The position numbers and the translations under genes are program-made. The notes under the pieces were generated by a model. The model was not told the origin of the DNA. It saw only the letters and a list, made by a program, of their open reading frames with translations, and made no database searches. This document shows positions 1-9,317 of a stretch of 64,000 nucleotides of DNA, one piece after another (the first letter of the stretch is position 1; the number at the start of each line of letters is the position of its first letter). Where the stretch lies: positions 62,001 through 126,000 of the forward strand of contig NZ_JAHCPS010000002.1 in assembly GCF_021366795.1 (NCBI RefSeq). The letters are read 5' to 3'. The DNA is from Macrococcoides caseolyticum (lineage in GTDB: Bacteria; Bacillota; Bacilli; Staphylococcales; Staphylococcaceae).

Positions 1-201
1 AAGCGTATACACTACAATAGAAGGCTGTTCTTTTGCCAGACTGATCACTTCATTAATATTTTCATGTGTTTCAATATAAGGTAAACGAATCGTGTCAACT
101 ACATTATTCAGCATATTAAACTGAGAAATACATGCTTTTGTAACGAGTTCTGCTGTTTCACCAACTGAATCTGATGCAATGATTAATCTGATTTCATTCA
201 T
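1..201 (-). CDS. ppsR: PEP synthetase/PPDK regulatory protein, N-terminal part (truncated by window edge)
   Basis: Bifunctional kinase/pyrophosphorylase family that switches pyruvate phosphate dikinase or PEP synthase on and off by ADP-dependent phosphorylation. Only the first 67 codons are inside the window; the rest lies to the left. The N-terminus MNEIRLIIASDSVGETAELV is typical of the DUF299/YqfL family. The ATG at 201-199 has an AAGGAG ribosome site about ten bases upstream. It lies 14 bases after ccpN, the usual Firmicutes pairing, so both are probably one gluconeogenesis-related transcript. The family call comes from N-terminus plus context. Confidence 0.88.
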   Translation of the reverse strand, partial: MNEIRLIIASDSVGETAELVTKACISQFNMLNNVVDTIRLPYIETHENINEVISLAKEQPSIVVYTL

Positions 202-215
202 ATAGTAAATTCTCC

Positions 216-863
216 TTATTCATCTTCGATTAGAGAAACAAATGCTCTCGTTATGGTTGTCTTGCTTATGCGACCTGTAACTTCATAGTGGCCATCTTTT
301 TCAATTACAACAGGTATTGAATCGATTTGTTTGTCGATAATTTGTTTAGCTGCATAGAATAATAAATCATCTTTATAACATACAGCTACATTCGGGACAC
401 GTGTCATGTAAACATGAATAGGTGTCGTATGAATTTCCTGTCCACCCATAGATGCACGAAGTAAATCTTTTCTGGAACACACACCTACTAAATGATTGTC
501 TTTATTTGTTACAAAGAGTGTTCCAACGTCTTCTAAAAACATCGCACAAATCGCTTCATACGTACTTGAATCTTCGTGTATAACGATTGGGACCGATTGA
601 AAATCTTTTACACGAAATTTCTTAATGGACTCGGATAATAACTGGGTACTAGATTTGCCAGTATAGAAATACCCCACTCGCGGTCTTGCATCTAAATATC
701 CTGCCATCGTTAAAATCGCTAAATCTGGACGCAACGTCGCACGTGTTAAGCTCAATTTTTCTGCAATCTTTTCACCAGTGATGGGGCCATTATTTTTTAC
801 AATTTGTAAAATCTTTTCTTGTCGTTTATTTAATTCTATGACAAACACCCCATTTAAAGACAT
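216..863 (-). CDS. ccpN: CBS-domain transcriptional repressor CcpN
   Basis: Repressor of gluconeogenic genes in Bacillus relatives. An N-terminal winged helix-turn-helix (about residues 12-65, with LTRATLRPDLAILTMAGYL) is followed by two CBS domains (about 80-140 and 150-210), the known CcpN layout; 215 residues fits the family. The start is uncertain: the ATG at 863 has no Shine-Dalgarno sequence, and a GTG at 848 closer to the Bacillus start has none at good spacing either. The promoter seen just upstream leaves a leader of only about 7-8 bases. Divergent from glyS, cotranscribed with ppsR. Confidence 0.9.
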   Translation of the reverse strand: MSLNGVFVIELNKRQEKILQIVKNNGPITGEKIAEKLSLTRATLRPDLAILTMAGYLDARPRVGYFYTGKSSTQLLSESIKKFRVKDFQSVPIVIHEDSSTYEAICAMFLEDVGTLFVTNKDNHLVGVCSRKDLLRASMGGQEIHTTPIHVYMTRVPNVAVCYKDDLLFYAAKQIIDKQIDSIPVVIEKDGHYEVTGRISKTTITRAFVSLIEDE

Positions 864-877
864 AGTATATTAATTTT

Positions 878-906
878 ATTATAACGAGTCACCATTATTT
901 TTACAA
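878..906 (-). promoter_or_regulatory. ccpN promoter
   Basis: On the minus strand, TTGTAA (901-906), a 17-base spacer and a perfect TATAAT (878-883). The expected transcription start near 870 is only 7-8 bases before the ccpN ATG, so the message would be close to leaderless. It is back to back with the glyS leader. Confidence 0.6.
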
Positions 907-922
907 ATCTCTAGCATAACAA

Positions 923-951
923 TTGAGATTGATATAAATTCATGTTATATT
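923..951 (+). promoter_or_regulatory. Candidate glyS promoter
   Basis: TTGAGA (923-928), 17-base spacer, TATATT (946-951): five of six consensus bases in each box. If used, transcription starts near 958, which removes most of the 5' strand expected for T-box Stem I. A different start further upstream is therefore possible. Confidence 0.5.
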
Positions 952-954
952 TTA

Positions 955-1110
955 TTTAAGCGAGTTAAGGATGGTGTAAGCTTAACAAATTAATTGGCGT
1001 AATACTTTAATTTAAATTTAATAGTTAAAAGCGAGTCAACACTAATTTGGGTGGAACCGCGGGTATAGATACTCGTCCCAAGGCAATTTAATTGCCTTGG
1101 GACTTTTTAT
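955..1110 (+). promoter_or_regulatory. Glycine T-box leader of glyS
   Basis: tRNA-sensing transcription attenuator. The T-box GGGTGGAACCGCGGG lies at 1049-1063. A strong terminator hairpin (1076-1102, TCCCAAGGCAATT against AATTGCCTTGGGA) is followed by a T tract. The segment GATGGTGTAAGC (about 973-984), flanked by GTTAAG/CTTAAC arms, resembles the conserved Stem I apical loop of Bacillus glyQS leaders. A GGC (Gly codon) at about 996-998 is the likely specifier. Uncharged tRNA-Gly would favour the antiterminator and glyS expression. The 5' boundary is uncertain. Confidence 0.9.
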
Positions 1111-1164
1111 ATCCCATTGTATCTAAATAATGTTGATTCAAAAAAATAAATGGAGGACATCATT

Positions 1165-2553
1165 ATGACAGAAAACAAAATGGAAACAATCGTAAACCTT
1201 GCAAAACATCGTGGCTTCGTATTCCCTGGAAGTGAAATTTACGGTGGTCTTGCAAACACTTGGGATTACGGCCCGCTAGGTGTTGAATTAAAAAACAACA
1301 TTAAACGTGCATGGTGGCAAAAATTTGTACAGCAATCTCCTTATAATGTTGGATTAGATGCAGCGATTTTAATGAATCCTAAAACATGGGATGCAAGTGG
1401 ACATTTATCTAACTTTAATGATCCGATGATTGATAACAAAGATTCAAAAATACGTTACCGCGCAGATAAATTAATCGAAGACTATATGCATGCTCAAGGG
1501 GATGAACACTTTATCGCTGATGGTATGAGTTTTGAAGAAATGAAGCAATTTATCGATGAAAAAGGCATTGTATGTCCAGAGTCTGGTACAGCAAACTGGA
1601 CAGATATTCGTCAATTCAACTTAATGTTTAAAACTTTCCAAGGTGTTACAGAATCATCAACAAACGAAATCTTCTTACGCCCTGAAACAGCACAAGGTAT
1701 TTTCGTGAACTATAAAAACGTTCAACGTTCTATGCGTAAAAAGCTACCGTTTGGTATCGCTCAAGTTGGTAAATCATTCCGTAACGAAATCACTCCGGGT
1801 AACTTTATATTCCGTACGCGTGAATTTGAACAAATGGAATTAGAATTCTTCTGCAAACCAGGTACTGAAATGGAATGGCAAACATACTGGAAAGAATTCG
1901 CTGAAAAATGGTTGAAAGACCTAGGTATTAAACCTGAGAACATGAAATTACGTGACCATGATGAAGATGAATTATCTCACTACTCAAATGCAACAACAGA
2001 CATCGAATATAAATTCCCGTTTGGCTGGGGCGAACTATGGGGTATTGCAAGCCGTACAGATTTCGACCTAAATGCACATATGAACGCTTCAGGTGATGAT
2101 TTCAAATATCACGATCAGGAAACTGGAGAAAAATATATTCCTTATGTTATCGAGCCATCATTAGGTGCTGATCGTGTTACGTTAGCCTTCTTATGTGATG
2201 CATACGACGAAGAAGTATTAGAAGGCGATGACAAACGTACAGTTTTACGCTTCCACCCGGCACTTGCACCATACAAAGCAGCAATCTTGCCATTAAGTAA
2301 GAAATTATCAGCTGATGCGATGAAAGTATACGAAGCGTTAAGCGCATACTTTGCAATTGATTTTGATGAAAGCCAATCTATCGGTAAACGTTACCGTCGC
2401 CAAGACGAAATCGGTACACCATTCTGTATTACATTTGACTTCGATTCATTAGAAGACAATCAGGTAACAGTACGTGACCGTGACACGATGGAACAAGTCC
2501 GTATGCCAATCAGCGAAGTGAAAAACTTCCTTGAAGAAAAAATTAAGTTTTAA
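1165..2553 (+). CDS. glyS: Glycyl-tRNA synthetase (single-chain dimeric type)
   Basis: Charges tRNA-Gly with glycine; a class II enzyme of the alpha2 type. Motif 2 ([20 protein letters not shown]), motif 3 ([14 protein letters not shown]) and a C-terminal anticodon-binding domain (about residues 365-462) are visible. I place the start at ATG 1165, which has GGAGG at 1152-1156 with an 8-base spacer; an ATG at 1150 would overlap that site. 462 residues is the usual length. Expression is controlled by the upstream T-box. Staphylococcaceae also use glycyl-tRNA for peptidoglycan cross-bridges, so demand may be high. Confidence 0.97.
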   Translation: MTENKMETIVNLAKHRGFVFPGSEIYGGLANTWDYGPLGVELKNNIKRAWWQKFVQQSPYNVGLDAAILMNPKTWDASGHLSNFNDPMIDNKDSKIRYRADKLIEDYMHAQGDEHFIADGMSFEEMKQFIDEKGIVCPESGTANWTDIRQFNLMFKTFQGVTESSTNEIFLRPETAQGIFVNYKNVQRSMRKKLPFGIAQVGKSFRNEITPGNFIFRTREFEQMELEFFCKPGTEMEWQTYWKEFAEKWLKDLGIKPENMKLRDHDEDELSHYSNATTDIEYKFPFGWGELWGIASRTDFDLNAHMNASGDDFKYHDQETGEKYIPYVIEPSLGADRVTLAFLCDAYDEEVLEGDDKRTVLRFHPALAPYKAAILPLSKKLSADAMKVYEALSAYFAIDFDESQSIGKRYRRQDEIGTPFCITFDFDSLEDNQVTVRDRDTMEQVRMPISEVKNFLEEKIKF

Positions 2554-2557
2554 TCCA

Positions 2558-2569
2558 GAGGCTGTCGAA
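2558..2569 (+). repeat. Fragment of intergenic repeat (GAGGCTGTCGAA)
   Basis: Twelve bases identical to the start of the repeat units at 53579 and 53699, and sharing GAGGCTGT with those at 9318 and 9437. It sits between the glyS stop and its terminator. Confidence 0.5.
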
Positions 2570-2580
2570 ATTTAAAATTG

Positions 2581-2629
2581 AGAGGCAGTGGCAGAAATGA
2601 AATATCACTTCTGCCACTGCCTCTTTTTT
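2581..2629. terminator. Terminator between convergent glyS and recO
   Basis: A 16-base perfect stem (2581-2596 with 2609-2624) followed by TTTTTT on the plus strand. The minus-strand side is also T-rich, so it may serve both genes. It reaches to the recO stop codon. Confidence 0.9.
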
Positions 2630-3380
2630 ATTGATGTTTCATATTATTCAGTTGCTCGATGATTTTACGTGATTTTAAATAAACACCGACGTATTCATCG
2701 TACATTTTAAAAATGAGTGTCTCCATTTCACGTACTATATCTTCACTGATTTTCATACCACTTACTTTCCCAAGTGGCACCTCATTTAATAGATACAACA
2801 TATACAAAGCTTTATTTGAAATAAGTATAGCATGCGGGTCGTCATCTAAACCAAATCGCGTGATTACACTATTATACTTAAATGAATAAGCAACAAAATC
2901 TTTGTGGTCCATCGAACCATCATGCGCGCTATATTTAAAGTTAGGTTCATAACCATATAATGGCATCATCTTTAATGATACAAATAACGCGATAAGTGCC
3001 TCATTATCACCTATGGATATTCTATCTAGCCCAAACTTCAATAACTGATACACTAATTTATTCGTTGCATCATCATCCAGTCCTCTATCAATCAATTCAA
3101 CGATATATTGAGCATAGGACAAACGCATTATGTTACTTCTTATCGGATAATGACTTTCGATCGTATCGACAGAACTTAATGTTCCCATCCCTTTAAACTG
3201 AGAGAATATAAATAAATTTTCATAAAATAGATCAAGCCCTGCACCAAATTTTGTTGATTTTCTCGCATTTCTTGCCATAACGGCTACTTTCACACCAGCT
3301 TCATTTAAAAAGGTGATAATCAAATGATTATCACCATATTCAACTCTCTTGATAACAATACCAATTGCCTTTTTAAGCAT
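2628..3380 (-). CDS. recO: DNA repair protein RecO
   Basis: Loads RecA on SSB-coated single-stranded DNA in the RecFOR pathway. An N-terminal OB-fold (about residues 1-80, starting [20 protein letters not shown]) is followed by a helical C-terminal domain; 250 residues is normal. No zinc-finger cysteines are seen. The start overlaps the era stop as TAATG, so it is translationally coupled as last gene of the phoH-ybeY-dgkA-cdd-era-recO operon. Confidence 0.95.
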   Translation of the reverse strand: MLKKAIGIVIKRVEYGDNHLIITFLNEAGVKVAVMARNARKSTKFGAGLDLFYENLFIFSQFKGMGTLSSVDTIESHYPIRSNIMRLSYAQYIVELIDRGLDDDATNKLVYQLLKFGLDRISIGDNEALIALFVSLKMMPLYGYEPNFKYSAHDGSMDHKDFVAYSFKYNSVITRFGLDDDPHAILISNKALYMLYLLNEVPLGKVSGMKISEDIVREMETLIFKMYDEYVGVYLKSRKIIEQLNNMKHQ

Positions 3381-4282
3381 TAATATTCATCTTCTCTATA
3401 GCCAATTTGGCGAATGAAATTCGGTTTATTTCTCCAGTCTTTTTGTACTTTCACCCAAAGCTCTAAATACACTTTTGAACCAAGCAGCATTTCAATATCT
3501 TTGCGTGCATTTTGTCCGATTTGTTTTAGCATTGAACCTTTTTTACCAATAATAATCCCTTTTTGTGAATCACGTTCAATATAAATCGTCGCTTCGATAT
3601 CTACTTTATCATCAGACACACGCGTCATTTTCTCTACTTGTACACCGATAGCATGTGGTATTTCCTGACTTGTCAGGTGCAGGGCTTTCTCACGAATCAA
3701 TTCTGCCACAATAAATTCTTCGGGATGGTCTGAAATTTGATCTTTCGGATAATACATTGGGCCCTCTGGCATATAACTTTCAATCACTTCTACTAAACGG
3801 TCAACATTATTCCCTTGCAATGCTGAAATTGGTACAATTTCTGCAAACGGTAATAAGTCTTTATATTTTTCAATTTCTTTTATTAACTGGTCCGGATGAA
3901 TTTTATCAATTTTATTTAATACTAAAAAGATCGGTGTTCTGTTAGATTTTAATAATTCAATAATAAATTCATCACCACGGCCAAGACTTTCTTCAACATT
4001 TACCATAAATAAAATTGCATCCACTTCACGCAGTGTATTCTTTGCAATCTTCATCATATAATCGCCTAACACATGCTTCGGTTTGTGAATACCAGGTGTA
4101 TCAATAAAAATAATTTGTGAATGGTCTGTTGTTAATACACCTTGAACTTTATTACGCGTTGTCTGTGCCTTATCAGACATAATGGCTACTTTCTGACCGA
4201 GAACTTTATTCATAAATGTTGACTTTCCTACATTCGGTCTACCTATGATAGCTACAAAGCCTGATTTAAAATTATTTGACAT
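3380..4282 (-). CDS. era: Ribosome-assembly GTPase Era
   Basis: Membrane-associated GTPase that binds the 16S rRNA 3' end during 30S maturation. G1 GRPNVGKS is at residues 14-21, G3 DTPG near 61 and G4 NKID near 123. A C-terminal KH RNA-binding domain (about 200-280) contains [11 protein letters not shown]. 300 residues is usual. It overlaps the cdd end by 11 bases and the recO start by one. Confidence 0.98.
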   Translation of the reverse strand: MSNNFKSGFVAIIGRPNVGKSTFMNKVLGQKVAIMSDKAQTTRNKVQGVLTTDHSQIIFIDTPGIHKPKHVLGDYMMKIAKNTLREVDAILFMVNVEESLGRGDEFIIELLKSNRTPIFLVLNKIDKIHPDQLIKEIEKYKDLLPFAEIVPISALQGNNVDRLVEVIESYMPEGPMYYPKDQISDHPEEFIVAELIREKALHLTSQEIPHAIGVQVEKMTRVSDDKVDIEATIYIERDSQKGIIIGKKGSMLKQIGQNARKDIEMLLGSKVYLELWVKVQKDWRNKPNFIRQIGYREDEY

Positions 4283-4685
4283 CCTCTAAATCCCTTCCTG
4301 AAAATCCTAACGGTAATAAATCATCTACAGTACGTTTGATCACATCACCTTTAATATTTGTTAAGTATACTGGCATTTCATCATAGCATAGTTCTTTGAT
4401 TACTTGTCTGCATGAGCCACAAGGAGATGATGGTGTAGGCGTATCGGTTGTCACAACTAACGCTTCAAAGTCTCCTGGTTTATATCCTTGTGCAATTGCT
4501 GAAACAAGTGCAGTACGTTCTGCACAGATACAATCACCATATGCTGCATTCTCAACATTGCAGCCATCAAATGTCGTACCATCTTTAGCGATTAAAAATG
4601 CACCCACTTTAAAATTTGAATACGGTGTATATGCTTTTTCTCGTGCTCTCTTAACACCATCTAGCCATTCATTTTTAAAATCCAT
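4272..4685 (-). CDS. cdd: Cytidine deaminase
   Basis: Converts cytidine and deoxycytidine to uridine forms in pyrimidine salvage. Zinc ligands are visible as Cys54, Cys89 and Cys92, with the catalytic Glu56 in CAERTA and the PCGSC motif. 137 residues matches the small tetrameric Bacillus enzyme. AGGAGG lies just upstream, inside the tail of dgkA. It is between dgkA and era in the conserved operon. Confidence 0.97.
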   Translation of the reverse strand: MDFKNEWLDGVKRAREKAYTPYSNFKVGAFLIAKDGTTFDGCNVENAAYGDCICAERTALVSAIAQGYKPGDFEALVVTTDTPTPSSPCGSCRQVIKELCYDEMPVYLTNIKGDVIKRTVDDLLPLGFSGRDLEDVK

Positions 4686-4695
4686 AATATCCCTC

Positions 4696-5043
4696 CTAAA
4701 ATAATTCGATTATGTAAGGCATGAAAATAATTATTCCGATAGACGCACTCATGATTGATGATAATAAAACTGCAAAAGCTGCTGTATCTTTAGCGTGCTT
4801 GGCGAGTTCATGATAATCTTCAGTAACAAGGTCAACGACATATTCTACTGATGTATTTATGACCTCCATAAATAAGACAGAAAAAATTGCAATAATCACA
4901 AACATCCATTCTACTTTTGTAATTTGAAAATAAAAAGAAAAGATAATTACCATTACTGCAGCAATTAAATGATTCACAAAATTTACATCTTTTTTTAAGA
5001 GTGTTATGAAACCTTGTATCGGATATAAAAAGCGTTTCATCAT
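4696..5043 (-). CDS. dgkA: Undecaprenol/diacylglycerol kinase family protein
   Basis: Small integral membrane kinase of the DgkA family; in Gram-positives the preferred substrate is undecaprenol, which feeds the lipid carrier for wall synthesis. Three hydrophobic segments (about residues 25-45, 47-65, 90-113) and the catalytic motif EVINTSVEYVVD with KHAKDTAAFAV are visible. 115 residues is typical. It starts on the ybeY stop (TAATG). The substrate is family knowledge, not seen in sequence. Confidence 0.92.
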   Translation of the reverse strand: MMKRFLYPIQGFITLLKKDVNFVNHLIAAVMVIIFSFYFQITKVEWMFVIIAIFSVLFMEVINTSVEYVVDLVTEDYHELAKHAKDTAAFAVLLSSIMSASIGIIIFMPYIIELF

Positions 5044-5507
5044 TATTCTCTCGTTAAGCCGTATGCATTTAATATCTCATCCTGACGACCAAACATTTTC
5101 TTTTCATCTGCTTCATTCATATGATCATAGCCCAGCAAATGCAATAACCCGTGCACACTTAAAAAGCCTAATTCACGTTCAAATGAATGTCCATATTCTT
5201 CCGCTTGTTCTATTGCGCGTTTAACACAAATAATAATATCTCCTAGGACACGCGGTGCATCAGGCATTTCAAAATCTTCATCTTCACCCTCTTCAAGTGC
5301 AAAGCTTATGACATCTGTAACACTATCTTTATTACGGTATGTTTTATTGATTTGCTGTATTTCTTCTTCATCAACAAATGACACAGCAACTTCAGCATCT
5401 TCAGTAATTCCCTCTTCATCCGCTGCAAATTGAAGTAAAGATTCTAAAGCTTCTAGATGCTCACTTTTAATCAAATTATTATCATCAATAAAATCTACTG
5501 TTAACAT
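5043..5507 (-). CDS. ybeY: Endoribonuclease/rRNA maturation factor YbeY
   Basis: Metal-dependent RNase involved in 16S rRNA 3' processing and ribosome quality control. The three-histidine motif [11 protein letters not shown] is at residues 119-129. 154 residues is normal. It is coupled to phoH upstream and dgkA downstream by overlapping stop/start codons, as in other Firmicutes. Confidence 0.97.
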   Translation of the reverse strand: MLTVDFIDDNNLIKSEHLEALESLLQFAADEEGITEDAEVAVSFVDEEEIQQINKTYRNKDSVTDVISFALEEGEDEDFEMPDAPRVLGDIIICVKRAIEQAEEYGHSFERELGFLSVHGLLHLLGYDHMNEADEKKMFGRQDEILNAYGLTRE

Positions 5508-6451
5508 TATTCATCACCCTCATAAGCTTTAATAATTTTACCGACTAACGGATGTCTTACAACATCTGCTGCATCAAAGTGGTGCACCTCTATACCACTT
5601 ACTTTACCAAGCCTTTGCACTGCTTCTATCAACCCACTTTTTACACCTTTAGGTAGATCGATTTGGGTTTCATCCCCTGTAATGACCATCTTTGATCCAA
5701 AGCCAAGACGTGTTAAAAACATCTTCATTTGGGCATGCGTTGTATTCTGAGCCTCATCTAGAATGACAAATGCATCTTCAAGTGTACGTCCACGCATATA
5801 TGCGAGTGGTGCGATTTCAATAACACCGCGTTCCATAAGTCTTGCGGTATGTTCAGTGCCTAATACAAAGTGAAGCCCATCATATAACGGTCTTAAGTAA
5901 GGATCTACTTTCTCTTTTAAATCACCTGGTAAAAATCCTAAAGACTCTCCAGCCTCAACAGCTGGCCTTGTCAAAACAATGCGCTTTACTTTACCATTTC
6001 TCAACGCCTGGGCTGCCATAACAACTGCTAAGAACGTTTTACCTGTTCCTGCTGGTCCAATACCAAAAACTAAATCATTATGTTTAATATGGCGGATATA
6101 GAGTCGCTGACCTAAAGTTTTGGCACGAATTGGCTTCCCAAAAGCATCTTTCGTAATTTCCTCATCATACAAATCACTTAAATATTGGAGTGTGCCATTT
6201 TCCGCCATTTGGACAGCAGACTGAACATCTCGAAGCGCAATTGACGTCCCCCTTCGAATAACAGATAGCAGACTAAGCACAACTTGTTCAGCAATACTAA
6301 CTTGTTCAGCTTCGCCAAAAATCGTCAGCTCCTGCCCTCTCGTGTGTATTTCAACATCAAACGCTTCCTCTAAAAACTTTAAATGTTCATCTTGATTACC
6401 AAGCAATGCCTGGGCTTCGTTTATATTATCAAAGCTAATAAGTTGCGACAT
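5507..6451 (-). CDS. phoH: PhoH-like ATPase
   Basis: Cytosolic ATPase (PhoL/YbeZ type) that works with YbeY in rRNA processing. Walker A GPAGTGKT is at residues 132-139 and Walker [11 protein letters not shown] near 230. The N-terminal region resembles a KH-like nucleic-acid domain. 314 residues is normal. First gene of the operon, with a good AAAGGAG site. An inverted repeat TTTATCA-N6-TGATAAA lies at 6484-6503 upstream. Confidence 0.95.
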   Translation of the reverse strand: MSQLISFDNINEAQALLGNQDEHLKFLEEAFDVEIHTRGQELTIFGEAEQVSIAEQVVLSLLSVIRRGTSIALRDVQSAVQMAENGTLQYLSDLYDEEITKDAFGKPIRAKTLGQRLYIRHIKHNDLVFGIGPAGTGKTFLAVVMAAQALRNGKVKRIVLTRPAVEAGESLGFLPGDLKEKVDPYLRPLYDGLHFVLGTEHTARLMERGVIEIAPLAYMRGRTLEDAFVILDEAQNTTHAQMKMFLTRLGFGSKMVITGDETQIDLPKGVKSGLIEAVQRLGKVSGIEVHHFDAADVVRHPLVGKIIKAYEGDE

Positions 6452-6517
6452 TCAAAAACTCCTTTTATATCGGTTTATTTAACTTTATCAAACTGTTGAT
6501 AAACAAACAATTAATTG

Positions 6518-6946
6518 CTACTGGAGCGATTCATTAATCAACGGCAAAATATCATGCTTGTTTGTATTATCCATATTTTGTATGTTAATCGCTGGATTAA
6601 TCTCTTTTAAATGCTGAATCAATTGCATCGTTTCAATTGGTTTAATGACTATTTTCCTTTTATTACATATTATTTCAATGCACATGATTTCTTTAATACG
6701 AATAATATTGAGACATTCAATATCCATAATATTAATTTGTATTTTCTCTAATCCTTTAATAACAGTAAGATAATGAGCTTGCACCACATAAAATTCCCGT
6801 AATAAAATTATAATCAAAATTACACCGATTATTAACGAAGTTAAGCCACTAATGAAAGGATTCAACAGCCAGGCGATGACAATTAACCCAATGACTAATG
6901 CACACGTCATTTTCTGAAAGGTATTGATTTGACTTTTATACACCAT
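6518..6946 (-). CDS. Membrane protein with bacterial PH-like domain, floA cluster
   Basis: Not recognised as a named gene. I use the ATG at 6946 (preceded by GAGGGTG) rather than the longer frame to 7018, giving 142 residues. Two hydrophobic segments (about residues 15-30 and 32-50) are followed by a compact domain ending KIVIKPIETMQLIQHLKEINPAI, which looks like a bacterial pleckstrin-homology fold. It is the last of four genes after nfeD-like and floA, so a role at the membrane with flotillin is an inference. Confidence 0.7.
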   Translation of the reverse strand: MVYKSQINTFQKMTCALVIGLIVIAWLLNPFISGLTSLIIGVILIIILLREFYVVQAHYLTVIKGLEKIQINIMDIECLNIIRIKEIMCIEIICNKRKIVIKPIETMQLIQHLKEINPAINIQNMDNTNKHDILPLINESLQ

Positions 6947-7023
6947 AGTATCACCCTCTTTTATTTTATCAAAAAAATTAAAAAAATAACTATGAAACGC
7001 AAAATAAATTGCGCTCATAGTTA

Positions 7024-7581
7024 CTATCTTCTTGATTTAGGAGGACCAAGTATTTCACTGAATATTATGCCCTTGAGTGTGCTTTCTGGCGTAAATTCAA
7101 CTAAAGAACTTGCTCTGTCAATATCATCTTCCATACGAATCATATTAATACGATTCATTTTCTGTCTTGGTGATAAATGTGGATCAGCTTCGATTTTAGC
7201 AATACGTTCAGCAAGTGACAATATCTCTTTTTTATGTACCTTTTCTTCAAATGCCTTAATCTTCTTCGCTGCACCACGCTCAATCATTTCCTTTTTATCC
7301 TTTAAACGTGCTTTATCTTGAATAGGTTGAATTTGTTGAGCAGATTCCTGTGATATAAATCGCTTTTCAATCTCTTTAATTTTCTTATCTGGATGTTGTT
7401 TAAATTCATTAAATTCTTTTTCAAGTTGCCCTAATGTCTGTTGAACGTGTTGTATACCGGTTAAACCATTTGACGTTTTAATGCGCCCGTTTTTTTGTTT
7501 ATCTTTATTTTGTTTCTCTATCACTGACGATATAAAGCTGATGATTGAGAAGATAATAAAGATGATAATACCAACATTCAT
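7024..7581 (-). CDS. Membrane-anchored coiled-coil protein of the floA operon
   Basis: No named family recognised. An N-terminal transmembrane segment (about residues 3-20) is followed by a long, charged, mostly helical part with heptad-like stretches (about 45-155) and a basic tail ending PPKSRR. 185 residues. It follows floA by 11 bases and precedes the PH-like protein by 77 bases. It could be a scaffold or lipoprotein-free anchor working with flotillin; this is from position only. Confidence 0.72.
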   Translation of the reverse strand: MNVGIIIFIIFSIISFISSVIEKQNKDKQKNGRIKTSNGLTGIQHVQQTLGQLEKEFNEFKQHPDKKIKEIEKRFISQESAQQIQPIQDKARLKDKKEMIERGAAKKIKAFEEKVHKKEILSLAERIAKIEADPHLSPRQKMNRINMIRMEDDIDRASSLVEFTPESTLKGIIFSEILGPPKSRR

Positions 7582-7592
7582 CTCATCACCCT

Positions 7593-8585
7593 TTATTTTT
7601 TAGGCGTATCACTATTATTTGGATCTGTCATTTTATTTATTGAATTTCTCATACCTGTATCTGATTCGATATTCTTTAAATTATAGTAATCCATTACTCC
7701 AATATTACCTGACTTTAAAGCCTGCGCCATTGCAAGCGGTACCTCTGCTTCTGCTTCAACCACTTTTGCTCTCATTTCCTGTACGCGAGCTTTCATTTCT
7801 TGTTCTTCTGCAACTGCCATTGCACGACGTTCCTCAGCTTTTGCTTGTGCAATATTCTTATCTGCTAATGCCTGTTCCGTTTGTAAATCAGCACCTATGT
7901 TTTTACCGATATCTACATCAGCGATATCAATCGAAAGAATTTCAAATGCTGTACCACTATCTAAACCTTTACCTAAAACTGTCTGTGAAATCATATCAGG
8001 ATTCTCTAATACCGATGTATGAGATGCACTTGAACCAATGGTAGAAACAATACCTTCACCTACACGTGCGACTATCGTTTCTTCACCCGCACCACCGACT
8101 AAACGTTCGATATTTGCACGGACTGTAATTCTCGCTTTCGCTTTAACTTCAATACCATTCATCGCAACACCTGCAATAAATGGTGTTTCAATAACTTTCG
8201 GGTTAACCGACATTTGAACCGCTTCTAAAACATCACGACCAGCAAGATCAATCGCCGCCCCTCGTTCGAAAGGTAAGTTAATATCTGCACGTTGCGCTGC
8301 AATGATTGCATCCACGACTCTATCAACATTACCACCTGCCAAATAATGTGACTCTAATTGATTGGTCGTTAAATGTAACCCCGCTTTATGTGCCTTAATT
8401 AATGGATCAATCACTCGACGAGGTGATACACGACGTAAACGCATACCCACTAACGTCCCAATACCTACCTTTACTCCAGCAGCAAGTGCTGAAATCCATA
8501 AACCAACAGGAACAAATGAAAATAAAATCATTAAAAATATTAATACAATAAATGCGATAATACCAATTGTTATTAAACCTGCCAC
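7593..8585 (-). CDS. floA: Flotillin-like protein FloA
   Basis: SPFH-family protein that organises functional membrane microdomains. A membrane segment (about residues 5-27), the marker [21 protein letters not shown] split over the membrane border, an SPFH domain and a C-terminal Ala/Glu-rich coiled coil (about 235-295) match the 330-residue family. I choose the GTG at 8585, eight bases after AGGAG; the GTG at 8594 overlaps the ribosome site. Cotranscribed with the nfeD-like gene, from a promoter with the TTAAGGT tandem site. Confidence 0.95.
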   Translation of the reverse strand: MAGLITIGIIAFIVLIFLMILFSFVPVGLWISALAAGVKVGIGTLVGMRLRRVSPRRVIDPLIKAHKAGLHLTTNQLESHYLAGGNVDRVVDAIIAAQRADINLPFERGAAIDLAGRDVLEAVQMSVNPKVIETPFIAGVAMNGIEVKAKARITVRANIERLVGGAGEETIVARVGEGIVSTIGSSASHTSVLENPDMISQTVLGKGLDSGTAFEILSIDIADVDIGKNIGADLQTEQALADKNIAQAKAEERRAMAVAEEQEMKARVQEMRAKVVEAEAEVPLAMAQALKSGNIGVMDYYNLKNIESDTGMRNSINKMTDPNNSDTPKK

Positions 8586-8601
8586 AAGAAACACTCCTTT
8601 T

Positions 8602-9234
8602 CTATTCTAATTCTCTTACAACGACTCTTGTTCCTTCAACTTCTATAATACGGACCTTTTTTTCACGTTTTATAAAATTACCATCGCTCACTGCATCGAT
8701 ACGCTTACCCTCATGAATGATAATGCCTGAAGGACGCAGTTCTGTTAAAGTCGTTGCAATTTGATTCAAGAGATAACTTCTATCATCATGCGATGTATAG
8801 CCAGCCTCTTTATTTGTAGAATCATATAATACAACTTGTGAGAAAAGTGGAATTGTACGATGCATTACCTTAACCAAAATGACCCATTCTATGATGGCAA
8901 ACATACTACAAATCGCAATAAAAAAGCCCATTTGTGCCATATTATCTCCAATTAATAAGAAACTAGCGATAATACAACACATACCTATAATCCCTAATAC
9001 CGCACCAATGACGAACAGCTCTAGAATCACTAAAGTTATACCGCCAACAAATAAAACAATTGACAATGCTTCCATTTGATTGTTATAGAGATTTAAACAT
9101 AAAAAACTAATTGCTGAGATACAGCACACAATACCTGGGAATCCAAACTTAGCTGAATACAATTGCCACAAACCTGTCGTTACCATCAAAACCATGAAAA
9201 GTAACAACACACCATCATAAAGACTGATATCCAA
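8602..9234 (-). CDS. NfeD-like membrane protein (short form, no protease domain)
   Basis: Partner of flotillin-type SPFH proteins. Several transmembrane segments (about residues 8-25, 32-48, 55-75, 78-95, 100-122) precede a C-terminal OB-fold NfeD domain with [20 protein letters not shown] and a final [11 protein letters not shown]. 210 residues; the serine-protease part of long NfeD proteins is absent. The start is TTG at 9234 after a strong AAGGAGGTG. First gene of the floA operon. Confidence 0.88.
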   Translation of the reverse strand: MDISLYDGVLLLFMVLMVTTGLWQLYSAKFGFPGIVCCISAISFLCLNLYNNQMEALSIVLFVGGITLVILELFVIGAVLGIIGMCCIIASFLLIGDNMAQMGFFIAICSMFAIIEWVILVKVMHRTIPLFSQVVLYDSTNKEAGYTSHDDRSYLLNQIATTLTELRPSGIIIHEGKRIDAVSDGNFIKREKKVRIIEVEGTRVVVRELE

Positions 9235-9254
9235 TCAAACACCTCCTTAACCCC

Positions 9255-9260
9255 ATTATA
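9255..9260 (-). promoter_or_regulatory. -10 box of nfeD-floA operon
   Basis: Perfect TATAAT on the minus strand. No recognisable -35 hexamer is present 16-18 bases upstream, suggesting activator dependence. Confidence 0.6.
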
Positions 9261-9297
9261 ACCGAAATACAAAGACAAAAATTAAAATACTGAAGAT

Positions 9298-9315
9298 TTA
9301 AGGTAAAATTAAGGT
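9298..9315 (-). promoter_or_regulatory. Tandem operator TTAAGGT-N4-TTAAGGT, site 1
   Basis: Two identical heptamers at 9298-9304 and 9309-9315, repeated with an 11-base period (read on the plus strand). Its near edge is 37 bases upstream of the -10 at 9255-9260. Identical heptamer pairs occur at 32165 and 53558 with the same geometry. An OmpR/PhoB-type activator site is the best guess; the cognate regulator is not in the window. Confidence 0.65.
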
Positions 9316-9317
9316 AA

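Noticed and set aside
4396-4704. 102-codon plus-strand frame opposite cdd
   Set aside because: Antisense shadow of a conserved enzyme; no ribosome site.
9298-9315. Assignment of the tandem heptamer to a known regulator such as SaeR (GTTAA-N6-GTTAA), WalR or PhoP
   Set aside because: The period matches but the half-site TTAAGGT does not fit the motifs I know; the regulator is left open.
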